Assembly: GCA_023399275.1 (NCBI GenBank)
Contig: JAEWQH010000108.1
Location: 1-25,384 of the forward strand
DNA: 25,384 nt
Direction: 5' to 3'
From: Bacillota bacterium
GTDB taxonomy: Bacteria; Bacillota; Clostridia; Christensenellales; CAG-138
Below the pieces are notes generated by a model. The model saw nothing but the letters and a program-made list of their open reading frames with translations. It was not told where the DNA came from and made no database searches. The translations under genes and the position numbers were made by a program. Positions 13,761-21,868 of this stretch are shown one piece after another (the first letter of the stretch is position 1; each line of letters begins with the position of its first letter).

Positions 13761-15566
13761 TCACTGCACGCGTTTGAACATCTTTTCGATGTCGATTTTT
13801 GTAAACCGTACGGCGACCGGGCGGCCATGCGGGCAGGTCAGCAGCGTATCCCGCTCATGCAGCTGTTCAAGCAGCCGGCGAATTTCCTCGTGCGAGAGGC
13901 GCTCTCCCCCCTTGACGGCATGCTTGCAGGCGGACTGCGCAATCGCGTCGTGAAACCAATCGTTTGGGCGCGCCTGCTCCGAGCCGGAGAGAAATTCCAG
14001 CACGTCGTGTAAAAACGCGGCCTTGAGCGCAGCGCCGTTCACCTGCGGAACGGCAAGCAGCGTAACCCTCGTCTCCCCTGCGTCTGAAAAGACAAAGCCA
14101 AAGCGCTCCAGTTTGTCTTTGTTGGCAAAAAATATGTCCGCCTCCGTCGGCAGCAGCCGGACATCCTCCGGCAAAAACAGCGTCTGCGATACGACGGCGG
14201 CACGCCGCGCCATCAGCGCGTCGTAGAGCAGCCGCTCGTGCGCCGCATGCTGGTCGATACAGTAGACATTTTCCCCCTGCTGAACATACCAGTAGGTGTC
14301 AAACGCGCAGCCGATGATGTGAAACGGCTCCGAAAGCGGCTCCTCTGCTTTGCTCCAAATCGCCTGCGTCGGCTCCTGGATCTCGGTTTCCCCGCGCTCC
14401 GGCATGCGGTAGGAAGATACGCGCGGTGCAAAGCCCGTATATCCGCTTTCACGCAGCGTGATTTCCGGGCGGGGCGCCGGCGTGCGCAAATCGCCGCGGC
14501 GCGCCTCGTCCGGCATTTCGTGCGCAGGCTGCGCAGACGCACTTTGCTCTTCGCGGCGGATCTCGATGGTGGGCACATAGCTGCGGATCAACGCCTCGGA
14601 GCAGGCGACCACCACGCTGCGCGAAACACGCTGCTCGTCCGTAAAGCGCACCTCCAGCTTCGCCGGGTGCACGTTGACATCCACCTCGGCATATGCGATG
14701 GAAAGGTACAGCACCGCAAACGGGAAGCGGCCGATCAGCACGCGCGTGTCAAACGAACGCGAGAGCGCGTTGCTCAACGCGGCGGAACGGATGATGCGCC
14801 CGTTGAGCAAAAAGGTCTGTCCAGATCGATTGGCGCGCGCAAGATCCGGCACGCCGACAAAGCCGGTGATCTTCAGATACCCGTCGTCAAATGAAACAGG
14901 GCAGATTTGCCGTTCGACGCCTATGCCGTAGACGCACAGCAGCGCGTCCTTCGCCGAGCCGTTTCCGGCGGAGCGGTAGACGCTCTTGCCGTTGCTGACA
15001 TAGTGAACTGCAATCTGCGGCGCGGAGAGGATCAACCGGGCGGCATAGTCGCCGATGGCGGCACTCTCGGCGCGCGCGCTCTTGACGAACTTCAACCGCG
15101 CGGGGACGTTGTAAAAGAGGCTTTTTACCTCGATCACGGTGCCGCGCGTGCCGGCCGTGCGCCGGTGCTCGACCAAGTCGCCGCCCTCGTAGTGAATCAG
15201 CGTGCCAAGCTCGTCTTCCTCGGTCTGCGTTTGCAGCGCAACGCGCGCCACGGCGGCAACGGACGCCAGCGCTTCGCCGCGAAACCCGAGTGAACGAATG
15301 GCAAAGAGGTCGTTTGCCGTGGCGATTTTACTGGTTGCGTGCCGTAAAAAGACGGTTTCACTGTCCTCGTCGGCGATGCCGCTGCCGTTGTCGGTGATGC
15401 GGATGCTGTCCAATCCGCCGTTTTCGATCTCGATGGTGATCGCCGTCGCGCCCGCGTCGATTGCGTTTTCAACCAGTTCCTTCACAACCGAGCTAGGCCG
15501 CTCGACGACCTCGCCGGCGGCGATCTGGTTTGCAATTCTGGGTGGTAAAACGTGTACTTTTGGCAT
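13761..15566 (-). CDS. mutL: DNA mismatch repair protein MutL
   Basis: A 601-residue protein with an N-terminal GHKL ATPase (ELVENAIDAGA at 30-40, DNGSGI, RHATSKI and GFRGEAL at 95-100), a variable acidic/proline-rich linker at about 335-410, and a C-terminal dimerisation and endonuclease domain. The latter has DQHAAHERLLYD at 438-449, ACKHAVKGG at 546-554 and CPHGRP at 578-583, as in MutL proteins that nick DNA. The endonuclease motif is usually DQHAxxExxxxE; here the final position is Asp449, a conservative change. Ribosome binding site GGAGAAG precedes the ATG. It sits 12 bases after mutS, so the pair should be made together. Confidence 0.96.
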   Translation of the reverse strand: MPKVHVLPPRIANQIAAGEVVERPSSVVKELVENAIDAGATAITIEIENGGLDSIRITDNGSGIADEDSETVFLRHATSKIATANDLFAIRSLGFRGEALASVAAVARVALQTQTEEDELGTLIHYEGGDLVEHRRTAGTRGTVIEVKSLFYNVPARLKFVKSARAESAAIGDYAARLILSAPQIAVHYVSNGKSVYRSAGNGSAKDALLCVYGIGVERQICPVSFDDGYLKITGFVGVPDLARANRSGQTFLLNGRIIRSAALSNALSRSFDTRVLIGRFPFAVLYLSIAYAEVDVNVHPAKLEVRFTDEQRVSRSVVVACSEALIRSYVPTIEIRREEQSASAQPAHEMPDEARRGDLRTPAPRPEITLRESGYTGFAPRVSSYRMPERGETEIQEPTQAIWSKAEEPLSEPFHIIGCAFDTYWYVQQGENVYCIDQHAAHERLLYDALMARRAAVVSQTLFLPEDVRLLPTEADIFFANKDKLERFGFVFSDAGETRVTLLAVPQVNGAALKAAFLHDVLEFLSGSEQARPNDWFHDAIAQSACKHAVKGGERLSHEEIRRLLEQLHERDTLLTCPHGRPVAVRFTKIDIEKMFKRVQ

Positions 15567-15578
15567 AGCTTCTCCGGT

Positions 15579-18185
15579 CTATGTGTGCTTGAGCATCGCG
15601 TGCAGCGCAAAGAGCTGGTTGAGCGCCTCGAGCGGTGTGAGATGGTCGATATCCAGCTCCTTCAGGATGCGAAGCGCGCTCTCCTCCCCGCTCTCGTCGA
15701 GCAGCGAGGGCTGTACGCTGGTTTCGATCCGCGCGGGCTCGCGCTTTGCAGCGATGTCCGCCGACTCCAGCTTCTGCAATATCTCCTTTGCACGGGCGAG
15801 TACCGCCTCCGGCAGGCCGGCAAGGCGCGCCACCTGAATGCCGAAGCTCTGGTCTGCGCCGCCGCGGACGATCTTTCGAAGAAACACGATATCCTCGCCG
15901 ATCTCGCGGACCGTTACGCGGAAGTTCTTCACGCCCGGCAGGTTACCCTCCAGCTCGGTCAGCTCGTGGTAGTGCGTGGCAAAAAGCGCCTTTGCGCCGC
16001 ATTTCTTCGCGTCCGCGATGTGCTCCAACACCGACCAGGCGATGCTCAGTCCGTCAAATGTGCTCGTTCCCCGGCCGATCTCGTCGAGAATCAACAGGCT
16101 GTTCTCCGTTGCGTTGTGAAGAATATTTGCGACCTCGCTCATCTCTACCATAAATGTGCTCTGGCCGGAAGAGAGGTCGTCGCTCGCGCCGATGCGCGTA
16201 AAAATGCGGTCTACGATGGAGATATCCGCTTCGGTGGCGGGCACAAAGGAGCCGATGTGCGCCATGAGCACGATCAGCGCCGTCTGGCGCATATAGGTGC
16301 TCTTGCCTGCCATATTCGGGCCGGTGATGATCAGCAGCCGGTCGTCCGAGCGGTTGAGCAGCACGTCGTTTGGCACAAACGGATCCTTCATCGCGCGTTC
16401 GATCACGGGGTGACGGCCGTTGACGATCATCACGCGCCCCTGCTGATTCAGCCTCGGCCGGCAGTAGCCGCTATCGGCCGCAACGTCCGCAAGCGAGACG
16501 TATCCGTCCAGCTCCGCCAGCAGCGCGCCGTTTTGCTGCAACCGCCCAGTGCAGCTCACCAGCACCTCGCGTATCTTAGAAAACAGCTCGTTTTCCAGCA
16601 CGACAAGCCGATCCTTGGCGCCGAGGATCTTCTGCTCCATCTCCTTGAGCTCCGGCGTGATGAATCGCTCGGCGTTGGCAAGCGTCTGCTTACGCTCGTA
16701 TTCATACGGCACCTGCGCCAGGTACGACTTGGTCACCTCGATGTAGTATCCGAATACGCGATTGTAGCTCACCCGAAGGGACTTGATCTTTGTGCGCTCG
16801 CGCTGCGCGGCCTCGAAGTTTTCCAACCAGGCCTGCGAATTCTCGGCAATGCTGCGCAGCTCATCCACCTCGGCGTTGTACCCCGCGCGGATAAAGCCGC
16901 CATCCTTCAGCCCGGCAGGCGGCTCCTCCGTAATCGCCGCGAGGAGCAGGTTGAGCACGTCCTCCATCTCATCGAGCGTTTGCGAAATGTCGTGAAGCGC
17001 TGCGCTCGCGTTCTCCCGCAGCGCCTCTTTGATGAGCGGCACGCGGCCTATGGTCTGGATGAGCGCCACGCAGTCCCGCGCGTTGACGGAGCCGTAGACG
17101 ATCTTGCTGCAGAGGCGCTCGATGTCATACATGCCATGCAGCAGCTCCTGCATCTGCCGGCGCAGGGAAAGATTTTCCTTCAGTTCGGCGACCGCGTCGA
17201 GCCTGCGCTCAATCTCCGCGGCAGACTGCAGCGGCCGGTCGATCCAGTCGCGCAGCATTCTGCCGCCCATGCCTGTTTTGGCGCGGTCCAGCAGGTAGAT
17301 CAGCGTGTTTTTCTTGCTGCCGCCGAAGCGAAGCGGCTGCGTAAGCTCGAGGTTTCGTCGCGTCGTCGCGTCCAGCACCATATACTGGCTGCGGTTGAGC
17401 AGGCGCATGCCGCGGATATGCGAGAGCGCGTTTTTCTGCGTTTCGTCGAGGTAGCGCATCAGCGCGCCTGCGGCGGACACGGCGTATGGCGCTTCGTCCG
17501 CGCCAAAGCCCAAGAGTGAGCCGACGTTGAAGTGACGCTTCAGGATATCCCGCGCGCTCTCCGGCAGAAATGCGTTCGCGCCGTACTGCTCGAGATAATA
17601 GGAAGACGCGATCTGCCGGGAAAGCAACTGCTGCAAGAAAAGCGACGGATCGGCGATGATCTCCCGCGGGCGAATACGCTCGAGCTCGTCCAGCAGCGCG
17701 ACCGATGGCTGCCGGCCATCCAGCTGCAGCAGGTAGAACTCCCCCGTGGAGACGTCTGCGTACGCAAGGCCGATCGCACTGTCGCCCATCGAGACGGAGG
17801 CGATGTAGCTGTTTTGCCCTTCCTCAAGCATACGCTCTTCGATGACCGTGCCCGGCGTGATGATCCGGATCACATCCCGCTCTACCAGCCCCTTCGCCTG
17901 GGACGGATCCTCCATCTGCTCGCAGATAGCGACCTTGTAGCCTTTCTCAATGAGCTTCGCGACGTAGCCGTCCACTGCGTGGTACGGGACGCCGCACATC
18001 GGCGCGCGCTCGCTCAACCCGCAATCGCGCCCCGTGAGCACGAGATCGAGCTCTTTTGCGGCAGCCTGGGCGTCCTCAAAAAACATCTCGTAAAAGTCGC
18101 CGAGACGAAAAAAGAGGAGACAGTCACTATATTTTTCTTTTAACTCGAGATACTGCCGCATCATCGGCGTCATCGAAGCAGGCAT
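15579..18185 (-). CDS. mutS: DNA mismatch repair protein MutS
   Basis: An 868-residue mismatch sensor. The N-terminal mismatch-binding domain has the wedge motif Phe31-Tyr32-Glu33 in RLGDFYEMF, followed by the connector, core and clamp domains, and an ABC-type ATPase with Walker A GPNMAGKST at 622-630, the Walker B/D-loop DEIGRGTSTFDG from 701 and the His switch in ATHYHEL. The C-terminal end (LEALNQLFALHAMLKH) resembles the helical tail used for oligomer contact. Length is normal. A strong GGAGGGG site lies just before the ATG at 18185. It partners with MutL encoded downstream. Confidence 0.98.
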   Translation of the reverse strand: MPASMTPMMRQYLELKEKYSDCLLFFRLGDFYEMFFEDAQAAAKELDLVLTGRDCGLSERAPMCGVPYHAVDGYVAKLIEKGYKVAICEQMEDPSQAKGLVERDVIRIITPGTVIEERMLEEGQNSYIASVSMGDSAIGLAYADVSTGEFYLLQLDGRQPSVALLDELERIRPREIIADPSLFLQQLLSRQIASSYYLEQYGANAFLPESARDILKRHFNVGSLLGFGADEAPYAVSAAGALMRYLDETQKNALSHIRGMRLLNRSQYMVLDATTRRNLELTQPLRFGGSKKNTLIYLLDRAKTGMGGRMLRDWIDRPLQSAAEIERRLDAVAELKENLSLRRQMQELLHGMYDIERLCSKIVYGSVNARDCVALIQTIGRVPLIKEALRENASAALHDISQTLDEMEDVLNLLLAAITEEPPAGLKDGGFIRAGYNAEVDELRSIAENSQAWLENFEAAQRERTKIKSLRVSYNRVFGYYIEVTKSYLAQVPYEYERKQTLANAERFITPELKEMEQKILGAKDRLVVLENELFSKIREVLVSCTGRLQQNGALLAELDGYVSLADVAADSGYCRPRLNQQGRVMIVNGRHPVIERAMKDPFVPNDVLLNRSDDRLLIITGPNMAGKSTYMRQTALIVLMAHIGSFVPATEADISIVDRIFTRIGASDDLSSGQSTFMVEMSEVANILHNATENSLLILDEIGRGTSTFDGLSIAWSVLEHIADAKKCGAKALFATHYHELTELEGNLPGVKNFRVTVREIGEDIVFLRKIVRGGADQSFGIQVARLAGLPEAVLARAKEILQKLESADIAAKREPARIETSVQPSLLDESGEESALRILKELDIDHLTPLEALNQLFALHAMLKHT

Positions 18186-18212
18186 GCACCCCTCCTTGGT
18201 TACCGGTCCAAC

Positions 18213-18602
18213 TCAGTGCTTACAGCCGCCGCAGGTTGCGCAACCTCCACCGCAGCCACCCGTGCCCGTCGCACCGGCGCCGATGCAGGCGTTGATCTCT
18301 TCGTTGACCGTGGTGAGCACGGAAGAAAACGCGCTCTGCGCCGCAATGAGCGAAGCATACAGCGGGTTCTCCCGCAGCTGCTCCTCCAGACGGTCGATGT
18401 CGTTGGTGAGCGACACGGCTTCGAGATTATCCCCTTCTTCATCCGCCAAAATGGCGATGAGCCGGTCCCGCTTGTCGTTGAGTTCACGCATCAGCGCAGC
18501 GATGGCTTCGTTTTGTTCAAAGCCCGCCTGCGCCTGCTTCATTTGTATAAATTCAGAAGAGTTGGCGAGCGCCAACCCGAGTTCTCTGGCCAGTTCGATC
18601 AT
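18213..18602 (-). CDS. YlbF/YmcA-family protein with C-terminal cysteine cluster
   Basis: A 129-residue protein: residues 1-105 are a charged all-helical YlbF/YmcA (DUF964) domain, and the last 20 residues are Gly/Cys-rich with Cys106, 117, 121, 124 and 127 before the KH end. In Bacillus, YlbF and YmcA join YaaT in a complex that directs RNase Y processing and has been reported to carry Fe-S clusters on C-terminal cysteines; the tail here would suit that, by inference. The ATG overlaps the miaB stop (ATGA) and mutS follows after 27 bases. It cannot be told from sequence alone whether it equals YlbF or YmcA, so no symbol is given. Confidence 0.85.
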   Translation of the reverse strand: MIELARELGLALANSSEFIQMKQAQAGFEQNEAIAALMRELNDKRDRLIAILADEEGDNLEAVSLTNDIDRLEEQLRENPLYASLIAAQSAFSSVLTTVNEEINACIGAGATGTGGCGGGCATCGGCKH

Positions 18603-19963
18603 TGCTTTCTATCCTCCGGTGTTCCGTAGAGTGAGTTTTTGCGTACGCCATCGACCGTTACCGGCACATACCGGCCGACCAAATCGGGCGAACCTGGGAA
18701 GTAGACCATCTTAAAGTTTGAAAACTTACCGTGGCAGACGGGGCTGTTTTTGGTGTCGCAGTCCTCCACGTGTACCACCCCGGTGCGGCCTACATATTTT
18801 TCGTTGTTTTCGCGGGATTTTCGCTCCTGCAGTTCGTTGAGCCGGTGCAGCCGCTCGCGCTTGACGGCGTCCGGCACCTGCTGATCCATCGTGGCGGCCT
18901 GCGTGCCTCGGCGTGGAGAGTATTTAAAGGTAAAGGCAGAGGCGAACCCGACTTGCTCTACCAGATCGAGCGTCTGCGCAAAATCCTCCTCCGATTCACC
19001 GGGGAAACCGACGATGATATCCGTCGTCAGTTCTACGTCCGGCATCGCAAGGCGCAGTTTGCGTACGATATCCAGATATCGCTCGCGCGTATACTTGCGG
19101 TTCATACGGCGCAGGATTTCGTTTGACCCGCTCTGCATCGGCAGGTGCACGTGTCGGCAGACGTTTGGCAGGCGCGCCATCGTCTCGATCATCTCGTCCG
19201 AGAGGTCTTTGGGATGGGATGTCATAAAGCGTATGCGCTCCAAGCCCTCTATCGAGGAAACGAGCGTAAGCAGCTTTGCAAACGACGCATCCGGCAGATC
19301 TTTGCCATAGGAGTTGACGTTTTGGCCCAGGAGCGTGATCTCGCTGTAGCCTTCTGCAATCAGGCTGTGCGCCTCGCTTGCGATCGCCTGCATCTGGCGG
19401 GAGCGCTCCCGGCCGCGCACATACGGCACGATGCAGTAGGTACAGTAGTTGTCACAGCCATAGTTGATGTTGACAAATGCGTTGGCCTTACCGGTGCGGA
19501 TGCTGGGCAGGTCATCCTCGATTTGGATGTTGTCGGCATCTGCCGCGAGCGTTCGCGAACCGGCCTCTGCGCCCTCAACAAACGAGGGCAGCCGGGAAAG
19601 CAGGTTGGTACCGAATACGATATTCACAAACGGAAAGCGTTTATACAGTTTCTCTGCAACCTCCGGCTGCTGCATCATGCAGCCGAATACGCCGATGATG
19701 AGGTTTGGGTTTTCATCCTTGCGCTCTTTGAGTGCGCCGATGTTGCCAAACACGCGTTTTTCTGCATGATCCCGCACGCAACAGGTGTTGTAGAGGATGA
19801 TATCCGCCTCTTCCTTGCTCTGCGCGGGCAAGAAACCCTGCGTTTCCAGCAATCCCGCCGCGGTTTCACTGTCCCGAACGTTCATCTGACAGCCGAAGGT
19901 TTCGATATAGTATGTGCGCGCGCCGCTCTGGACGCCGACGCGGAGAGTGCATTGCTGCTCCAT
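18599..19963 (-). CDS. miaB: tRNA-2-methylthio-N6-dimethylallyladenosine synthase
   Basis: A 454-residue radical SAM methylthiotransferase that turns i6A37, made by MiaA, into ms2i6A37. The N-terminal UPF0004 domain shows TFGCQMNVRDSE (Cys25), NTCCVRDHAEKR (Cys61) and FGCMMQQ (Cys95), ligands of the auxiliary cluster. The radical SAM triad is Cys170, 174 and 177 in GCDNYCTYCIVPYVRGRERS, and a TRAM RNA-binding domain closes the protein. I prefer the ATG at 19963, with GGAG nine bases upstream, because an extended -10 box at 19993-19998 would start the RNA near 19986 and leave no binding site for the ATG at 19978; the longer start adds five residues. First gene of the operon. Confidence 0.95.
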   Translation of the reverse strand: MEQQCTLRVGVQSGARTYYIETFGCQMNVRDSETAAGLLETQGFLPAQSKEEADIILYNTCCVRDHAEKRVFGNIGALKERKDENPNLIIGVFGCMMQQPEVAEKLYKRFPFVNIVFGTNLLSRLPSFVEGAEAGSRTLAADADNIQIEDDLPSIRTGKANAFVNINYGCDNYCTYCIVPYVRGRERSRQMQAIASEAHSLIAEGYSEITLLGQNVNSYGKDLPDASFAKLLTLVSSIEGLERIRFMTSHPKDLSDEMIETMARLPNVCRHVHLPMQSGSNEILRRMNRKYTRERYLDIVRKLRLAMPDVELTTDIIVGFPGESEEDFAQTLDLVEQVGFASAFTFKYSPRRGTQAATMDQQVPDAVKRERLHRLNELQERKSRENNEKYVGRTGVVHVEDCDTKNSPVCHGKFSNFKMVYFPGSPDLVGRYVPVTVDGVRKNSLYGTPEDRKQ

Positions 19964-19992
19964 GATAATATACTCCATTTCAACTCCGCTTC

Positions 19993-20001
19993 ATTATAGC
20001 A
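19993..20001 (-). promoter_or_regulatory. Extended -10 promoter of the miaB operon
   Basis: On the minus strand TGCTATAAT gives a perfect TATAAT (19998-19993) with the extended TG. The -35 region is only TTCATT-like (about 20022-20017), which fits an extended -10 promoter. It is divergent from the tRNA operon promoter. Confidence 0.65.
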
Positions 20002-20042
20002 TGATTTTGCAGGCGGAATGAAAGAATTTTGTGTTTTCCGTG

Positions 20043-20071
20043 TTGACAATTTTATGTGCTTGTTGTATATT
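20043..20071 (+). promoter_or_regulatory. Promoter of the eight-tRNA operon
   Basis: TTGACA at 20043-20048 and TATATT at 20066-20071 with a 17-base spacer, a near-perfect SigA promoter placed 33 bases before the first tRNA, as expected for a stable RNA operon. Confidence 0.82.
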
Positions 20072-20104
20072 ATGAAAGTCGCGAAAAGCGGTGCGTACCA
20101 TCTT

Positions 20105-20181
20105 CGGGGTGTAGCGCAGTCCGGTAGCGCACGTGCTTTGGGAGCATGGGGCCGAAGGTTCAAATCCTTTCACCCCGACCA
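20105..20181 (+). tRNA. tRNA-Pro (anticodon TGG)
   Basis: The acceptor arms CGGGGTG and CACCCCG pair perfectly, the loop TTTGGGA places TGG as the anticodon, the T arm has GGTTCAAATCC, and CCA is encoded. First gene of the tRNA operon. Confidence 0.96.
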
Positions 20182-20186
20182 GAAGT

Positions 20187-20261
20187 GGCCCCGTGGTCAA
20201 GCGGTCAAGACACCGCCCTTTCACGGCGGTAACAGGAGTTCGATTCTCCTCGGGGTCACCA
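20187..20261 (+). tRNA. tRNA-Glu (anticodon TTC)
   Basis: Acceptor GGCCCCG pairs with CGGGGTC; the anticodon stem CCGCC/GGCGG closes the loop CTTTCAC with anticodon TTC; T loop TTCGATT; discriminator A and encoded CCA. A second glutamate tRNA with anticodon CTC is at 24262. Confidence 0.96.
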
Positions 20262-20276
20262 TTTTTTCAGGTGCTT

Positions 20277-20353
<77 letters not shown>

Positions 20354-20393
20354 TCCTCCCCGCCTGACATGCCGTTTGGCAATGACGATATTT

Positions 20394-20470
20394 GGCCCGG
20401 TAGTACAGTTGGTTAGTACGCCAGCCTGTCACGCTGGAGGTCAGGGGTTCGAGCCCCCTCCGGGTCGCCA
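20394..20470 (+). tRNA. tRNA-Asp (anticodon GTC)
   Basis: Acceptor GGCCCGG pairs with CCGGGTC, the stem CCAGC/GCTGG closes the loop CTGTCAC with anticodon GTC, the discriminator is G as usual for Asp, and CCA is encoded. Confidence 0.95.
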
Positions 20471-20477
20471 CTTATTT

Positions 20478-20553
20478 GCCTCGGTAGCTCAGCTGGTAGA
20501 GCAAGGGACTGAAAATCCCTGTGTCGGTGGTTCAAGTCCACTCTGAGGCACCA
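20478..20553 (+). tRNA. tRNA-Phe (anticodon GAA)
   Basis: Acceptor GCCTCGG with CTGAGGC (one G-U), stem AGGGA/TCCCT, loop CTGAAAA with anticodon GAA, discriminator A, encoded CCA. A UNN-reading tRNA, with A37, so a substrate for MiaA and MiaB encoded next door. Confidence 0.96.
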
Positions 20554-20562
20554 GACTTGCTG

Positions 20563-20638
20563 GCTGGTGTAGCTCAATTGGCAGAGCAGCTGATTTGTAA
20601 TCAGCAGGTTGCGGGTTCGAGTCCCATCACCAGCTCCA
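20563..20638 (+). tRNA. tRNA-Thr (anticodon TGT)
   Basis: Acceptor GCTGGTG pairs with CACCAGC with no mismatch; stem GCTGA/TCAGC closes TTTGTAA with anticodon TGT; discriminator T and encoded CCA. Confidence 0.96.
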
Positions 20639-20683
20639 ATGCTTTTTGAAAACGTGATATTCGCCGATTCCACACACTTTCGT

Positions 20684-20768
20684 GGATGGGTTCCCGAGCG
20701 GCCAAAGGGAGCGGACTGTAAATCCGTTGTCGCAGACTACGATGGTTCGAATCCATCCCCATCCACCA
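20684..20768 (+). tRNA. tRNA-Tyr (anticodon GTA)
   Basis: An 85-base class II tRNA with a long variable arm. Acceptor GGATGGG pairs with CCCATCC; stem GCGGA/TCCGT closes CTGTAAA with anticodon GTA; discriminator A and encoded CCA. Also a UNN-reading, A37-containing substrate for MiaA. Confidence 0.96.
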
Positions 20769-20776
20769 CTTTTTCT

Positions 20777-20863
20777 GCAGGAATGGCGGAATTGGCAGAC
20801 GCGCACGGTTCAGGTCCGTGTGAGGTCACACTCATGCAGGTTCAAGTCCTGTTTCCTGCACCA
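20777..20863 (+). tRNA. tRNA-Leu (anticodon CAG)
   Basis: An 87-base class II tRNA. Acceptor GCAGGAA pairs with TTCCTGC; stem CACGG/CCGTG closes TTCAGGT with anticodon CAG; the long variable arm precedes GGTTCAAGTCC; discriminator A, encoded CCA. Last gene of the operon. Confidence 0.96.
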
Positions 20864-20870
20864 AGCAAGA

Positions 20871-20898
20871 ACAAGTCGGTTTTCACCGGCTTGTTTTT
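20871..20898 (+). terminator. Terminator of the tRNA operon
   Basis: ACAAGTCGG (20871-20879) and CCGGCTTGT (20886-20894) pair over nine positions with one U-G, followed by a run of T. It starts eight bases after the tRNA-Leu CCA. Confidence 0.88.
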
Positions 20899-20940
20899 GT
20901 ATTCACCGGATTTTAACGTGCTCTATTGTGCCAAACACAC

Positions 20941-20969
20941 TTTACAAGTATGCAATCGGAGGCTACTAT
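20941..20969 (+). promoter_or_regulatory. Probable promoter of the dioxygenase-pirin-reductase genes
   Basis: TTTACA at 20941-20946 and TACTAT at 20964-20969 with a 17-base spacer. The same two hexamers with the same spacing lie before the CDGSH gene at 23375. Confidence 0.6.
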
Positions 20970-21042
20970 TATAGAAAGATAAGCTCATTTTCGCTCGATG
21001 CAGCGGAAGCAACTCGGCGGACCCGGGTAAGGTGCATGCAAC

Positions 21043-21822
21043 ATGGAAAAAATGCCCGTTTTGTTTGTCGGCCATGGCTCGCCGATGAACGCAATAGAAG
21101 ACAACGCCTTTTCCCGCGCCTGGACGGCGCTCGGAGACGCGTTCCCCGTGCCCAAAGCAATTCTCTCTGTCTCGGCGCATTGGTTTACGCGCGAAACGCT
21201 GGTAAACGACTCTGCCGCACCCGAGATGATCTACGATATGTACGGCTTTCCAGAAGCACTGTACCGCTTGAAATATCCCGCGCCCGGCTCGCCTGCGCTG
21301 GCGCACCGCGTTCACGCGCTCATCGGCGAGCGCATCGAGATAGACAACGGCTGGGGCATCGACCACGGCACGTGGTCCGTATTGCGCCGTGTCTATCCGA
21401 GCGCGGACATCCCGATCGTGCAACTGAGCGTCAACGCGCGGCTCTCCCCCGCCGAACACCTTGCGCTCGGGCGCACGCTAAAGCCGCTGCGCGACGAAGG
21501 CGTGCTGATTTTCGGCAGCGGCAACGTCGTGCACAACCTTTCCCTCGTGGACTGGAGCATGGATGACGGGTATCCCTGGGCAGAGGAGTTTGACGCGTTC
21601 ATCCGCCGCGCCGTAACGAGCCGTACATTTGACGACGTTGCCAACTATCGTCAAGCCGGGCGGCCGGCGGAGCTTGCCGTGCCCACACCGGATCATTTTT
21701 CTCCGCTGCTGTATGCGCGCGGCGCGTGCGACGAGCACGACGCATTGCGCGTGTTCAACGACGCGTGCCTGCTTGGCTCCATGAGCATGACGAGCTATCT
21801 TTTCACGCCGGAGCAGACATGA
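21043..21822 (+). CDS. YgiD/DODA-type extradiol ring-cleavage dioxygenase
   Basis: A 259-residue member of the class III extradiol (LigB) superfamily, the 4,5-DOPA dioxygenase group. The metal-ligand histidines seen in YgiD-type proteins are present at matching spacings: His11 in VGHGSP, His46 in SAHW, His164 in GSGNVVHN and His218 in TPDHFSPLLYA; DHGTWS at 107-112 is also typical. Such enzymes open catechol-type rings with O2; E. coli YgiD accepts L-DOPA, but the physiological substrate is unclear, and none can be named here. O2 use is notable if the host is an anaerobe. Site AAGGTG precedes the ATG. It heads a run of three genes with redox or aromatic-compound links. Confidence 0.88.
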   Translation: MEKMPVLFVGHGSPMNAIEDNAFSRAWTALGDAFPVPKAILSVSAHWFTRETLVNDSAAPEMIYDMYGFPEALYRLKYPAPGSPALAHRVHALIGERIEIDNGWGIDHGTWSVLRRVYPSADIPIVQLSVNARLSPAEHLALGRTLKPLRDEGVLIFGSGNVVHNLSLVDWSMDDGYPWAEEFDAFIRRAVTSRTFDDVANYRQAGRPAELAVPTPDHFSPLLYARGACDEHDALRVFNDACLLGSMSMTSYLFTPEQT

Positions 21823-21868
21823 CGAACCGTGCTGTCAGGGCCCAATCTGAGCAAGGAGTGTAATCAGT

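Noticed and set aside
15552..17519. 655-codon open frame on the + strand
   Set aside because: It lies opposite mutS, whose motifs are complete; the translation is His/Arg/Leu-rich with no domain and no ribosome binding site. It is a by-product of GC-rich codon use.
20682..21566. 294-codon open frame running through tRNA-Tyr, tRNA-Leu and the dioxygenase gene
   Set aside because: It crosses two tRNAs, a terminator and a promoter and is out of frame with the clear dioxygenase gene.
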